22,362 nt of DNA from Azolla pinnata (GCA_037176905.1 JBBBWG010028012.1:1-22362); one strand, 5' to 3'. Positions 1-12,800 are shown, counted from the first letter of the stretch. The notes: generated from the letters alone by a model not told the origin. A program made the numbers and translations.

Positions 1-40
1 GGAGAAACGGCTGAAAAAGTGAAGATGTGTCAAATCTGAG

Positions 41-115
41 GAAGGGACCGGTTTAGGGTTTGGGAGGAATGCGCCCTGGAAGGGACCGGTTTAGGGTTTG
101 GGCGGACTGCGCCCT
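41..115 (+). repeat. Two-copy ~38-bp tandem duplication with telomere-like core
   Basis: The segment gaagggaccggtttagggtt, followed by tgggaggaatgcgccct, is repeated immediately as tgggcggactgcgccct. The ggtttagggtttggg core resembles one and a half plant telomere units (TTTAGGG). It sits where other satellite units read gaccaagaccaaggcgg, so it is probably a local variant of the satellite rather than a true telomere insertion. Confidence 0.6.
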
Positions 116-249
116 TCACCTGAAAAAGCTCATAGCTCCCTCGTCCGATATCGGATTTCCGAGTTTGTTGGCTTGAATCAAACCACAAGAGAGCAAGCTA
201 CGTAGTGGAACCAAAAAGTTTGGATTTTGAAACTCAGGCGAGGAGAATT

Positions 250-943
250 CACTTTTTCAGCCGTTTCTCTCGCCTTGAGTTTCAAAATCCAAACTTTCTT
301 GTGTGTTGCGTAGCTTGCTCTTCTCCGGTTCAATTCAAGTCAAAAAACTCGGAAATCCCATATCGCACGAGGGAGCTATGAGCTTTTTGTGGTGAAGCGT
401 GGTGCTCGTTGGTCCCTTCCTGAGTTCTGACACATCTTCACTTTTTCAGCCGTTTCTCTCGGCCTTAGTTTCAAAATCCAAACTTTCTTGTGCCGTTGCG
501 TAGCTTGCTCTCTTCGGTTTGATTCAAGCCAAAAAACTTGGAAATCCGATATCGCACGAGGGAGCTAAGAGCTTTTTCTGGTGAAGCCTGGTCCTGGTCG
601 GTCCCTTCCTCAGTTCTGACACCTCTTCACTTTTTCAGCCGTTTCTCTCGCCCTGGGTTTCAAAATCCAAATTTTCTTGTGCCGTTGCGTGGCTTGTTCT
701 TTTGCGGTTTGATTCAAGCCAAAAAACTCGGAAATCCAATATCGCACGAGGGAGCTATGAGCTTTTTCTGGTGAAGCCTGGTCCTGGTCGGTCCCTTCCT
801 TAGTTCTAACACATCTTCACTTTTTCAGTCGTTTCTCTCGCCGTGAGTTTCAACATCCAAACTTTCTTGTGCCGTTGCGTAGCTTTCTTTTTTGCGGTTC
901 AATTCAAGCCAAAAAACACGGCATTCCGATATTTCACGAGGGA
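250..943 (-). repeat. Inverted block within the satellite array
   Basis: About 3.6 satellite units lie in reverse orientation to the rest of the array. The left junction near 245-255 forms a foldback: the forward gattttgaaactcaggcgag just before it is mirrored by ctcgccttgagtttcaaaat just after it. The right junction lies at about 938-943, where the reverse unit's cacgaggga runs straight into the forward unit's gggactgaccaggaccagg, so the two share a few bases at the breakpoint. The pattern fits an inversion or a template switch at microhomology. Confidence 0.85.
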
Positions 944-3164
944 CTGACCAGGACCAGGCTTCACTAGACAAAGCTCATAGCTCCCTCGTGCGATATCAGA
1001 TTTCCGAGTTTTTTATCTTGAATCGAACCTATGAGAGCAAGATACGCAACAGAGCAAGAAATTTTGGATTTTGAAACTTAAGGCGAGAGAAACGGTTGAA
1101 AAAGTGAAGATGTGTCAGAACTGAGGAAGGGACCGACCAGGACCAGGCTTTACCAGAAAAAGCTCATAGCTCCCACGTGCGATATGGGATTTCCGAGTTT
1201 TTTCACTTGAACCGAACCGGAAGAGAGAAAGCTACGCAAGGGCACAACAAAGTTTGGATTCTGAAACTCAGGGCTAGAGAAACGGCTAAAAAAGTTTGGA
1301 TTTTGAAACTCGGGGCGAGAGAAACGCCTGAAAAAGTGAAGATGTGTCAGAACTGAGGAAGGGACCGACCAGGGCCAAGCTCCACCAGAAAAAGCTCATA
1401 GCTCCCTCGTACGATATTGGATTTCCGAGTTTTTTGGCTTGAATCGAACCGCAAGAAAGCAAGTTACGCAACGACACAAGAAAGTTTGGATTTTGAAACT
1501 CCGGGCGAGAGAAACGGCTGAAAAAGTGAAGATGTGTCAGAACTGAGGAAGGGACCGACCAGGACCAGGTTCACTAGAAAAAGCTCATAGCTCCCTCATG
1601 CGATATAGAATTTCCGACTTTTTTGGCTAGAATCAAACCGCAAGAGCGCAAGTTACGCAACAGCATAAGAAATTTTGGATTTTAAAACTCAGGGCGAGAG
1701 AAGTAGCTGAAAAAGTGAGGATGTGTCAGAACTGAGGAAGGGACTGACCAGGACCAGGCTTCACTAGAAAAAGCTTATAGCTCCCTCGTGCGATATCGGA
1801 TTTCTGAGTTTTTTTTCTAGAATCGAACCGCAAGAGAGCAAGATACTCAACAGAGCAAGAAAGTTTGGATTTGAAACTCAAGCTGAGAGAAACGGCTGAA
1901 AAACTGAAGATGTGTTACAACTGAGGAAGGGACCGACTAGGACCAAGGCGGCTTCGCCCTTCACTAGAAAACGCTCATAGCTCCCTCGGTCCATATCGGA
2001 TTTCAGAGTTTTTTGGCTTGAATCGAACCGCAAGAGAGCAAACTACGCAACAGCGCAAGAAATTTTGGATTTTGAAACTCAAGCCGAGAGAAACGGCTGA
2101 AAAACTGTAGATGTGTCAGAACTGAGGAAGGGACCGACCAAGACCAAGGCGGCTTCGCCCTTCACTTGAAAAAGCTCATAGCTCCCTCGGTCCATATCGG
2201 ATTTCGGAGTTTTTTGGCTTGAATCGAACCGCAAGAGAGCAAGCTACGCAACAGCGCAAGAAAGTTTGGATTTTGAAACTCAGAGTGAGAAACGGCTGAA
2301 AAAGTGAAGATGTGTCAGAACTAAGGAAGGGACCGACCAGGACCAGGCTTCATCACAAAAAGCTCATAGCTCCCTCGTGCGATATCAAATTTTCCGAGTT
2401 TTTTGGCTTGAATCGAACCGCAAGAGAGCAAGTTACGCAACAATATAAGAAAGTTTGGATTTTGACACTCAGGGCGAGCGAAGCGGCTGAAAAAGTGAAG
2501 ATGTGTCAGAACTGAGGAAGGGACCAACCAGGACCAGGCTTCACTAGAAAAAGCTCATAGCTCCCTCGTGCGATATCAGATTTCAGAGTTTTCTTTCTTG
2601 AATCGAACCGCAAGAAAGCAAGATACGCAACAGAGCAAGAAAGTTTGGATTTTGAAACTCAGGGCGAGAGAAACGGTTGAAAAAGTGAAGATGTGTCAGA
2701 ATTGAGGAAGGGACTGACCAGGACCAGGCTTCACAAGAAAAAGCTCATAGCTCCCTCGTGCGATATCGGATTTCCGAGCTTTTTGGCTTGAATCAAACCG
2801 CAAAAGAGCAAGCTACGAACAACGCTAGAAAGTTTGGATTTTGAAACTCAGGGCGAAAGAAACGGTTGAAAAAGTGAAGATGTGTCAGAACTGAGGAAGG
2901 GACCGACCAGGACGAGGCTTCACCGGAAAAAGCTCATAGCTCCCTCGTGCGGTATTGAATTTCATAGTTTTTTGGCTTGAATCGAACCGCAAGAGAGCAA
3001 GCTACGCAACAGCGCAAGAAAGTATGGATTTTGAAACTCAGGGCAAGAGAAACGGCTGAGAAAGTGAAAATGTATTTGAACTGAGGAAGGGACGGACCAG
3101 GACTAGGGCGGCTTCACCCTTCACCAGAAAAAACTCATAGCTCCCTCGTGCGATATCAGATTTC

Positions 3165-3187
3165 CGGGTTTAGGGTTTAGGGTTTAG
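3165..3187 (+). repeat. Interstitial plant-type telomere repeat (TTTAGGG)3
   Basis: Three consecutive units of the plant heptamer lie directly between a forward satellite unit, cut off after gatatcagatttcc, and a reverse-oriented satellite fragment. It therefore marks the edge of the satellite and an orientation switch. Confidence 0.85.
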
Positions 3188-3239
3188 AGTTCTGACACAT
3201 CTTCCTTTTTCAGCCGATTCTCTCACCCTGAGTTTCAAA
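3188..3239 (-). repeat. Reverse-oriented satellite fragment at the array edge
   Basis: The stretch agttctgacacatcttcc, followed by ttttcagccgattctctcaccctg, is the reverse complement of the satellite start. It ends within the tttcaaa landmark, after which the sequence becomes unique. Confidence 0.8.
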
Positions 3240-3603
3240 GTTTTTAAGCTTCTATAATCGAGTTCTAAATGCCAAGATTCTCGATTTCCATTGAACCATG
3301 TCAGGTTTCATGAGACAGGACGTAGAAATCAACCTCTCTATATTTGGGCAGAACCGATTCGATAAAACAGATACTCAGATTGCAATACATATCACCGATG
3401 TCAACTCGAAGCTACTTCGAATCATGCGGAAAGAAGGAAAGATATATGAACGTCTTCTACGATTGATCACTGATCTGCTCTATGATTTCTAAGAAATCAG
3501 CAAGCCCGTTATACAACCAAAGGTTTGGGTTATTCCACTTTCTCTTTCTTCGGATCAAAAATCGCCCACCAAAAATCGCCCACGATTTGTTTGCAGAGAA
3601 GAG
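3240..3603 (+). other. Unique 5' flank of the aspartyl aminopeptidase gene
   Basis: AT-rich unique sequence between the satellite and the first peptidase exon. It should hold the promoter and 5' UTR, but no convincing TATA box stands out. A 64-codon open frame at 3298-3492 matches nothing I recognise, and I do not call it a gene. The tail carries a short imperfect duplication, aaaatcgcccacc then aaaaatcgcccacg (about 3557-3585). Confidence 0.4.
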
Positions 3604-6600
3604 ATGAGAGGAGCAGCTATGGAGTCTTGTTCTCTGCGCCTCAGATCGGGAACACCAAGATCCTGTTCGTCTCCTTCTTCTTCTTCTTCTTCTTCTTCCT
3701 CCTGGCTCCTTCTTAGCTCCCTCAGGTGCTCGCGATGGATGCAGAGGAGCCCAACTCGCCTGCTCATCACCCACCTCTCGTCCGCTACCACCATCAACAC
3801 CGCTTCTTCCACGGGCAGCTGCAATCCCTGCTCCTCGTTTCTTCCTCCATTGCGGCCCTCCCCTCTCGACAAGAGACTCAGAGCTTCATTCTCTACTCTG
3901 GAGAACACCGACGGGAAAGAAGAGGCCAGTATCCTTTCCGATCCTTACCTCTTCCCTCTGCTTTTAGTCTTCTTCGATTTATTTCAATTTTCCTCCACTT
4001 CCTCTTGTCTTCCAAATTTCTTCATCATGCTTGTGTTGCACTGTGCTTTTCTTCATCTTTCCAATCTTTATACTTGTTGGCTTCCTGGTTTTCTTCTTCC
4101 TTCCCTATTCCCGCTTTCCTGTATGTTTCAAGCTCATCTGGATCTTCTTCACATTGAATTTGCATGCTTTGTATGCTTCTTCACATTGACTTTGCATGTT
4201 TTATATGCTTCTTCACATTGACTTTGCATGCTTTATATGCTTCTAAGTGCCTTCTGTTCATTGATTCATTTCTTCACCCATTACTTCTGTGAATTCTTCG
4301 GATTTTCTCTTCTCCCCCCCTCCTCTTCTTTTTTTCCTTTTGTTTCCCGTGCTACATTTTTTGTTTTCTCCGTTCCCATTTGATGCTAGATGTATCCTTT
4401 GTAGGCATCATTGCCGAAAATCGAGGCGGAAGGGTCTGTCTCTATTGTGGGAGATCTTCTAGGTTTTCTCAACGAGTCTTGGACACCTTTTCATGCCACA
4501 GGTTCGTTCTATAGATTTAACATTTTTATCATTGGAATATTTATTCTAAATTCTTAGCATACGTATTATATAGGTATTGTATCCGAGTATTTTACAACTA
4601 TGTTGAGTTTGAGTAAAAGTAGGTATTCTTTTATATGTTTCTAATGTTCTTTGCGTCCATTGACATTTTTTGTCCACCTTGAAATCTGATCTTATAAAGA
4701 ATGTTGTAGAATAATGTTGAACCATAAATCAGTTTGTCAAGTTTGAGTTCTGTCCTATAATTCTAGCTTATTGAATGTTTTTCTGCAGCGGAGGCTAAGC
4801 GGCTCCTTCTTGGGGCAGGCTTTCGTTTGCTCAAAGAAGAGGATGAGTGGAATGTTTCACCAGGAGGACGCTATTTTTTCACACGAAATATGTCAACTAT
4901 CATAGCATTTGCCGTTGGTCAAAAGTGTGCGAAGATCTCTCTTCTTTTATCTTCCATTTACATACCAGTTTCAGTATGTATATTGTCCTCTTAATGATCT
5001 GAATGAGATACTATAGGACATTTTGGTATTACCTGTTTGGGCTTCTCTATTATTCTCTTTACATTCAATCTCAAGTGGCTGTGTCTTGTTATTCATTAAA
5101 AGAGCAGTCAGTTACACCACTGTATAGAAGGACGTGTACAAGAATGGAAAAACACCCATTTGACACAGCCACATAAAATAAACACAGTTGTAACAAAATT
5201 ACAGCATTCACTGTAGAAAATCCTATATATCATAACTATGAGTATAAAATCCTATTTTATAATATCTCTCTACTTGCCACGTTGAATCTACACCAAAAGA
5301 ACATGATAAGCCTAAACCCTTGACCATTAACCCAAATTCTGTTATTGGTGTCTTTCAATGCACTGTCGTTTATTTCAGTCATTTAAGTGCCCATCAAAAT
5401 TCAGGTCATGTGAAAAGATGTTTTCTTACACATTTTTCTGTTATACCTGCAGGTTTGAGCCTGGGAATGGTTTCCATGTGATTGCAGCGCATACAGATAG
5501 TCCATGCCCCAAGTTAAAACCAATATCAGCTTCCTTAAAGTCTGGATTTCTCAATGTGGGGGTACAAACATATGGTGGTGGGCTTTGGCATACATGGTTT
5601 GATAGGGATCTTTCTGTAGCTGGCAGAGTCTTGTTGAAATTGAATAATGGTTCAATTGTACATCGGCTTGTGAAAGTGAAGAGGCCGATACTTCGAATTC
5701 CGACACTCGCTATTCATCTGGACCGGTAATAACCTCAATTCAAATGTTTTTTGTGTCCTTGCTCGTGGTTTAAGGTTCGCACATTTATGATGCAATTTCA
5801 TTCTTAATTATTAGCGGTTTAAATTTTGCAGATTATTTTATTTCAAAACTCTCAAGACTTGTAACTCATGGTAGTTGTTCTTTGGTGCTGGGAAACATCT
5901 GAATTGTGCTAGCAATTTATGGCCTCATTCTTGAGGTTGGGCTCTAGAGATTTAGATGTTTCGGCCATTCTCTATTAACTCACACATATAATCTCTAGTT
6001 TGCAGATTGGTCCTTTTTGTTCACAAAATTTTCATCATTTTGCTAGGTTGAGTTTTTGTTGAATGTCCCCACCTGACTATACCTTGATCATAATTCATCT
6101 AGTTCTGTTAAGCAAGATTTATATTGTCCTCACTGCTGTATGATTTTCGACTCACACAATGGTTCTCAAGGGAGTGGTAAATGCCATCTCTGTACCTACT
6201 GTGCACACATTTTACAGTTGGCCTTCTAGTGTCTTGCTGAAATCATATCTAATACGGGGTATGTCTAAATGACTTAATGCTAGGTAGTGCATCTAAGGAA
6301 TATTGAAAGGGAAAAATTCTCTCTGCTGAAACAATGAAAATGCTATTCACAATATGAGTTGTGCTGCTTCAATTTGCTGATTATGTAGAAAACACAAAAG
6401 CCAAGTGGGTACCTGTGGACTTTTACGGAACAAGATCCTTAATGAAAATCGATGAAGTGAATGACCTCTTGAGTGATAGATGCTTTAACCTGAACTATTT
6501 TTGAAGTGCCCTAGTGTTTTGTACCGTCTGCAATCTACTGTCTTGTGAAAAGAAATAAAGATGTTTTCATGGTTCTAACAGGTCTGTAAATACAGATGGG

Positions 6601-9133
6601 TTTAAACCGAATCTCGAAAGCCACTTAGTTCCAATTTTGGCTACTCAATTAAAATCTGGGGTTATTAATAAGGACACTCCTGCTAAGCCACATCATCCAA
6701 CACTTTTGGAGGTACTAGCATTCGCCAGTTCAAGTGTTCAACATCCTGTGGTTGAATCTGCTAAATTTCTCTCTCTATGTAGATATTAGCTGAAGAGCTG
6801 GGCTGTCAAGTTGAAGAGATTGCAGATTTGGAGCTTAATCTATGTGACACTCAACCTAGTTGTCTTGGCGGTGCTCAGGATGAGTTCATTTTCTCAGGAA
6901 GATTGGATAATCTAGCTTCATCATACTGTGCACTTCGGGCATTGCTGGACAGTACCCAGGATGCTGTTAGTCTGGAGGATGAGAATGCTGTACGGATGGT
7001 TGCGTTATTTGACAATGAAGAGGTGAGGGTGTGATAAATTTCTTCCATTGGAACAGAACCCTTTTGTAGAATTAAGTTGCGCTATTGGGAAAATATTGAA
7101 ACTGGCTTTTGTTGATCAATTCAATGCAAATGGAATAGATCATACTGCATATTTTTAATCTCATTATTTATTATGTGGTGTTTATAGAGTGCTTTAGAGA
7201 AAGGGTAAGAAAAGCTTTTCTGTTTGATTATCATAACAGAATCTGCAGAGAAAAGGTTTCTGTGCTGTAACAAATGAGTGAAAAAAGGATTGTCTGTTAA
7301 TCATAAACCATGCTTCAATGGTGTCTGCTATATTCTTCAGGTAGGATCAGACTCTGCTCAAGGGGCAGGTTCACCAGCATTGTTTGAGGCAATAAATAGA
7401 ATTTCGAGGATACTTGGTGGTTCTTCCCTGCATGAAGGTCTTGTGGAGAGAACTATTAGACGATCATTTCTTGGTAAGAAATCATGGTAGTTTGCCCCCA
7501 AAAGAAAATTTTCAAAATAATAAGGTACTCTGTTCTTGTGAAATAATAGGAGAGTGAAGAATACTTGTTTAGAGAGAAATTAACAGATTAATGATGAGAT
7601 TAATCATCAAAATGTAAACATATTATACTATTTGGTGATGTGATTGATGGGTGAGGTTAGGGCATTAATGAGGGGGAATCAATCATTGTCAAGGACTGCG
7701 ATTTGATCTTCCTGGAGCTGAAGTTGAAGCAATTAATGAGTTTTTCAGTGACATTAGAGAATATTGGAAGTGTTATTGTTTGTAAGATGTTTGTTAATTT
7801 GTCAGGATATTTATAATAGTAAAGTTTGGTGGGTTTATTTTGGTTCAAGCTATTTCTATAATTTAACGTAGAACCGAGGGGCATTGTGGTAATGTAAGGT
7901 ATTCTGGTAAAGGAGTCAATAATTCGTATGCCGTCTTTTCTCTCTATATTAGAATGTTGATCAGCATGGGGTCATCACTGAAATGGGTAAATAAATGTAT
8001 GAACTTGAGGTTTTCATTTGCATGAAAGTCTCCCTTGACTCTATGAAAGGTTCTAACAAATCAGATTCTTGCATAAGAACATAGATAATTCTTTGTCAAA
8101 CACGTCCTCAAACAGCTGCTAATATTGCAAATAGGTATAGTACTGGAAATGTTTAGGTTCTGTATAAGTTTGATTCTTACCCAAATTCTGATTAATCATC
8201 GGAGATTACTTATCTTTTGCAGTATCTGCCGATATGGCCCATGCATTGCACCCGAATTATTCTGAAAGACATGAGGAACATCATCAGCCAAAATTACATG
8301 AGGGGCTCGTGATCAAACATAATGCAAACCAGAGATATGCTACAAATGCAGTTACAGCTTTCCTCTTTAAAGAAGTTGCACAAGCCAGGGGAATTCCAAC
8401 CCAGGTGAGATCATAGATTTATAAAAGATTTACTGTTCTTATATTGAAAGGTTTGTTTGAAGCAAGAACTTTTCTCAGAGTATGGTAAAATGGTGAGAAG
8501 GCTGAAATCGTGTAACATACTGATGGGAAATTTCAAAACAATCGATGATGCTTCATGAGATGAAATTTACATTCATGAAATTCGGAATCACTGGTTCTGG
8601 GATGTTTGCATATTATGAATTGTATGCCTAAACCCTAAGCCAAAAACATAATTTTGCAATCCAAACTCTGTATTTCCATTTATGTTTAGGCAACAAGGTC
8701 CCACTTCTTAAAATGTGATATTCACCTCATTGCAATTAAACAAGAAATTAGTAATCCCAACTAAAAACATGCTAAAAGCATCATTAACATCTTTAGTGAT
8801 CTTCCATACAGAGCTTTGTAGTGAGGAATGATATGGGCTGTGGCTCAACAATTGGGCCGATCCTTGCATCTGGAATCGGAATCCGGACAGTGGACACTGG
8901 CATTCCTCAACTCTCTATGCACAGGTTTTGCAACGATTTACCTTAATAGAAGTAGAATAAAGCTTTTATATAGAACTTTGTCTAAAATTTCAAAAATGCA
9001 TTATGTTTATTCGTCTACATGCAGTGTGAGGGAGATCTGTGGCGCAGAAGATGTAGATATTGGTTACAGGCATTTCAAAGCCTTCTATGAGTTGTTTTCT
9101 GCGATTGATAAACAGGTTAAAGTTGACCACTAA
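3604..9133 (+). CDS. Aspartyl aminopeptidase, M18 metallopeptidase, organelle-targeted type (10 exons)
   Basis: A cytosol/organelle exopeptidase that removes N-terminal Asp or Glu from peptides, using two divalent metal ions; M18 enzymes form dodecamers. Exons by GT-AG junctions: 3604-3928, 4433-4501, 4789-4924, 5453-5725, 6582-6711, 6783-7022, 7341-7473, 8223-8404, 8812-8924, 9025-9133, giving 569 residues. All junctions after exon 2 keep frame. Family motifs appear in order: AAHTDSPC (metal His about 190), [26 protein letters not shown] (Asp about 353), LFDNEEVGSDS (Glu 390-391), [12 protein letters not shown] (Asp about 439), [28 protein letters not shown] and PQLSMHSVRE (His about 533). 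Residues 1-105 are Ser/Arg/Leu-rich and acid-poor with a nine-Ser run, consistent with a plastid or mitochondrial transit peptide. The core resembles the plastid-type plant paralogue as I remember it. The exon 1-2 junction is uncertain: the acceptor with the better pyrimidine tract, at 4404, breaks the frame. An internal start at 3619 is possible. Confidence 0.92.
3674..3702 (+). repeat. (CTT/TCT)n microsatellite coding for poly-Ser
   Basis: A near-perfect trinucleotide run inside exon 1 of the peptidase gene. In the chosen frame it encodes nine consecutive serines in the putative transit peptide. Length changes by whole units would be tolerated there. Confidence 0.85.
4144..4245 (+). repeat. 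32-bp minisatellite in peptidase intron 1
   Basis: About three copies of a unit built from cttcttcacattga, then ctttgcatg, then ctttatatg. Copies begin near 4144, 4176 and 4208, an exact 32-bp step. It lies within intron 1 and is not expected to be translated. Confidence 0.8.
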
Positions 9134-9847
9134 GTGATAAATGCTTGTAATCAATTGATCGATCATTGCAGGAAACCCTTACAGCCAGATTTGTTTATCA
9201 GATCCCTGGATGCCAAATTTTGTTCGTCAATTTGTTGCTCTTTTCCTCTCAAGCGTTATTATTATCTGCTGTACCTGCTTTGAATAATATTATGTTGGGC
9301 TGTACTTAGAAGACCTAATTGTGCAAGTCCATGTTAATGGGACCTGAGCCATGTCAACATGTGTTTATAGGTCTAAATATAAAAGTCATAAAAAGCCATT
9401 TGGGCAGCTAATTTTGATGAAGCGAATTTGGCATACGGTGAAACTAGGACCTGGAAAATGGTTGATCATTTAATGTTCGAAAAAGTGTCAACTTACAGCA
9501 GTTATTTGCCAGGATTAGTCATTCATTTCCTCTTCATCCACCAAAACAAGGTGCAACAAAACTGTACATAAATTGAACAATGGGAGAGGGCTATATTATA
9601 TTAACATCTGTTTTGCTACTTTTAGTTGTTCGCTGTTAATAGAAACCTTCACCTTCTTGTCACAGTGAAGAGAATATGGGCAGTGCATTAATGAATTAAT
9701 AGCAAAAGGTATCAGAGCCTAAGCAATCTCTTTAGTAATCAGATTATTGTTAAAAATGAGGTTGTCGCTGAGTCAAATGGGGGTTGCAAGTTGCAGTGCC
9801 AGATTATCCATGAGATCACATTGTCATAATAACAAGGTGTGATAGTG
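9134..9847. other. Convergent intergenic region (two 3' ends)
   Basis: The 714 bp between the two stop codons should contain both 3' UTRs. There is an AATAAT near-consensus polyadenylation element on the plus strand around 9283, 150 nt past the peptidase stop. An attatt on the plus strand near 9743 gives AATAAT on the minus strand, about 100 nt past the DRC9-like stop. I saw no exact AATAAA on either strand. No gene, repeat or RNA was found here. Confidence 0.4.
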
Positions 9848-12800
9848 CTATTTCTTCTTCCCTTTTTTGCCAGGGGCTTTCTTACTGGGCGTCTCCACTT
9901 GAGGTTTAGTTTGAGATTTAGTTCCTGGTTGCTTTCCTTTCTTGTTTTTATCCTGCAGAATACACCAAGCATTCAACACAATGCATCGCAATCTCCAAGG
10001 ACAATGATCTATACCCATGTTCTAAATTAGTTTCTCCGTATGGTTTCTTTGCAACAGAAGACTTAATTGTGAATGGCGTAAGGATTTATAAATGGTTCTC
10101 ATTATTCAATATGGTGATACTTAATTTTCTTCCAAAAATGGCTTAGGATATGTTACAACAGAAATGGTGCTGCACAAAGAAGCTACTGCTCCTGGGAACG
10201 CAATAATATATGAAGCTAAAGAAAAACTAATTCAGTAAGAAGGATTGAGAAGCACAAGAGAACATTTCATGATAGAATGGAAAGTTTTTGGGAATTTAGT
10301 TTTTCATGCTTTAATCTAACAGTTTAACTAGTTTAAGCAATTTAATGGTTCAACTGTTTAATGGTAAGACAGAGTTAATCAGTTTGGATTGGCTGCTTTC
10401 TGGTTCAACTTAATATAAGTTGTTGGATCCGAATGGTTCAGTTAGGTTTCTTTTGTGTGAATGCTTTGATTTCACGATTTAAAAACCAAACTGAATGAAG
10501 GCCCATTGACAGTATGAAGGCAACAGCTTTCCACCGTGAAAACTCAAATGGGAAGAAAGAACTCATTGACAAGATATGTGTATTTATTTCACTTTAAAGA
10601 TATTGGAGAGTTGAGAGATCACGCTTTGATACATAAGATGCTTTAACTTTGATCATTACAATTCAGTGTGCTTTTTTATACACTTGAAACACAATCCGAT
10701 TCCCTCCAATAAACAATGTAAGATTTCATTTATTAAGTTCTTGAACAAAGAGCAATTCCACATGTATTGCATGAAATTAATTCGCATTTGAGCTCACAAG
10801 TCATATTTAACCCCTCAAAACAATTTAAAAAAAGCATACCTGCTAAATCTATCGAGAGTTAAAAAACCTTTCATCAACTTGTTTTTAGCATTATAAGGGT
10901 GTGATTAGAATACCTTTGTCTCAAGTGCAATCTTCGCCTCTTTTCTTCTTTTGAATCGTCGCCATGCATATTGTATGAAATATATAGAATCAATTCTCTT
11001 CTTTTTCCGAGCCTGTAGTTTGGAAAACAAATTCAGAATGATAAACAAAGGGTTCAAATACAAGGTGAAGAAAAATAGCAAGAACTACTGCCTTGAGAAA
11101 TGTATGCAATTCTGAGTAAATCAGATAGTTCTCTAAAGATGATGCGTACACCAAGGAAAAAGTGCAGTTCATGAGTTAAAAACTTTATTACGAGAACACA
11201 ATAAAGATGACCTACTATTGTGTAAACCTCATGAACTTCTTCAAAGAATATGGACTAAATGTCTGCTATGGAAATATTCCATATATAAGGAATAATATAA
11301 ATTATGTTCTTCGCATACCAATTTGGCCATTTTGGTGATTCTTTCTTCTTCTTTCTTCCTCACTTCCTACATCAACGAAAGAAATCTAATCATCTTTCAA
11401 AATGTATATTTAACCGACACTTGAATGCCATCAACTTAATTAGAAGCTCACTTCCAATTCCTTCTCCTTGAAGTAATTTTGATATTTGTCTATTTTCATT
11501 TGAATGTTTTTATGATCTTCCTGCAAAATAAAAACAACTCAATACAACATGAATAAGGAAATGTACATTCTTAAAACAAGTCATAAAACAGACTTACTTC
11601 TTTTAATTGGGATTTCAAGCTAGCAATTTAATGGGCTTCTAATATGCCATTGCAAAGTCCATAATCCTAGGAAAATTTTCTAATACCTGACCATAGTATG
11701 CTCCATTGGATTACTTTTGGTTTTGGATATGCACATATCGAAAGATGGATCTTTAAATAGTATATAAGATTCTCATGCAATTCCCTTTACTCTGAAGAAA
11801 GTACCAAAACCACTCTACAGAGTGAGGAGGGTGCATTGGTCAATAACCTCCAATAATATGCAGACTGCTATGTAGCTTTATCCCTAGCAAGTAAGGCCAG
11901 GAATTCCTGAAAGTTTTTCCATGAATGCTTAACTCAGTGGCATTATATGACTCTAGGTCATTAATTTAACCTAAATAAGAGGTTCAAATAAATGATAACA
12001 CGTACAAACATTTTTTCAACCTAATTGACGGACTGCTATGATTATGTGATATTACTGAGCTAGAGGCCAATAAAAAGGCAAAAAGGAAGAATAAATGGGC
12101 ACTCAATACAGCTCACTACGATGTGTTACATGATAAATAGCTATAGGAGAGGTTTACAACAGATGATTGAAGCTTATTCTTAAAAATGATGCTTCACCTT
12201 ACTTGCAGTTTTAGTAAGTCTTCTTTCCGTGCTTTAATGTCATCAGCATACTCCTTCAGCAGATTTGTTACTTCTTCAACACTTTGTTCCTTTTTATCTC
12301 GTAGAGATAATTCAGCTTCCCTATTTTCTATCTACAAGAATGAATTTGATCATGTAACAGGCGGAGAAAGAGAAAGAGAAATAGTAGCTTATCTGAATAA
12401 TTGATTCTTAGACCTCGTGTTGGTATAACTTTTTTCACCTATCCATGATTTCCTCATGACCATTATCTTATTTTGCAAATCATATCTATATCACTGCTGC
12501 AGATAAAGCTATTTCAAACGTAGTAGCCTTGATTGCAATTGTATGTGGATGCATAAGCTTTCAGACATAAAAATCTGGGACTACGCTGAATGGCAGTGAC
12601 GAACATGTATATGATCCCCAGTTTAGTTCATAAGTCTTTCCAATGTACATTGTCTGGACTCATAGTAAACACCAAACATTTATTCATGCCACTTGACATG
12701 AATGAGCTTCTCTGGGCCTTCATAGGCAAAAGACCCATCAATACAGGCGCTGGTGGTAGTGCCAGAAGCTGTTGCATAAGAATCCTTAACTATGCAACAA

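Larger units (their letters stand above)
1..3164. repeat. Degenerate ~190-bp tandem satellite array with orientation switches
   Basis: Each unit carries the same ordered landmarks: aaacggctgaaaaagtgaag, then gaggaagggaccgacc, then aaaagctcatagctccctcg, then gcttgaatcgaaccgcaaga, then agtttggattttgaaactca. The first landmark recurs near 1323, 1513, 1702, 1890, 2091, 2290, 2481, 2671, 2862 and 3050, a spacing of about 189-191 bp. Two units of about 200 bp carry an extra ggcggcttcgccc block. Units read forward from 1 to about 245, backward from about 250 to 943, and forward again to 3164. The unit near 1281 is truncated. Short open frames here are repeat by-products, with many stops and no family resemblance. 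The nucleosome-like unit length is typical of plant satellites; a centromeric or subtelomeric location is only inference. Confidence 0.93.

Noticed and set aside
538..2527. Several open frames of 60-78 codons inside the satellite
   Set aside because: They repeat the satellite landmarks, run on both strands and change between units; no family resemblance.
1..3239. CRISPR array
   Set aside because: Units are about 190 bp, degenerate and contiguous without unique spacers, in a plant-type sequence.
3298..3492. 64-codon open frame on the plus strand starting MSGFMRQDVEI
   Set aside because: Could be chance in AT-rich DNA next to the satellite; no recognised domain, no supporting splice or promoter signals.
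3726..4157. 143-codon open frame overlapping peptidase exon 1 in another frame (contains [12 protein letters not shown])
   Set aside because: It cannot be joined in frame to the conserved exon 2 by any good junction I found; kept only as an alternative start for the peptidase.
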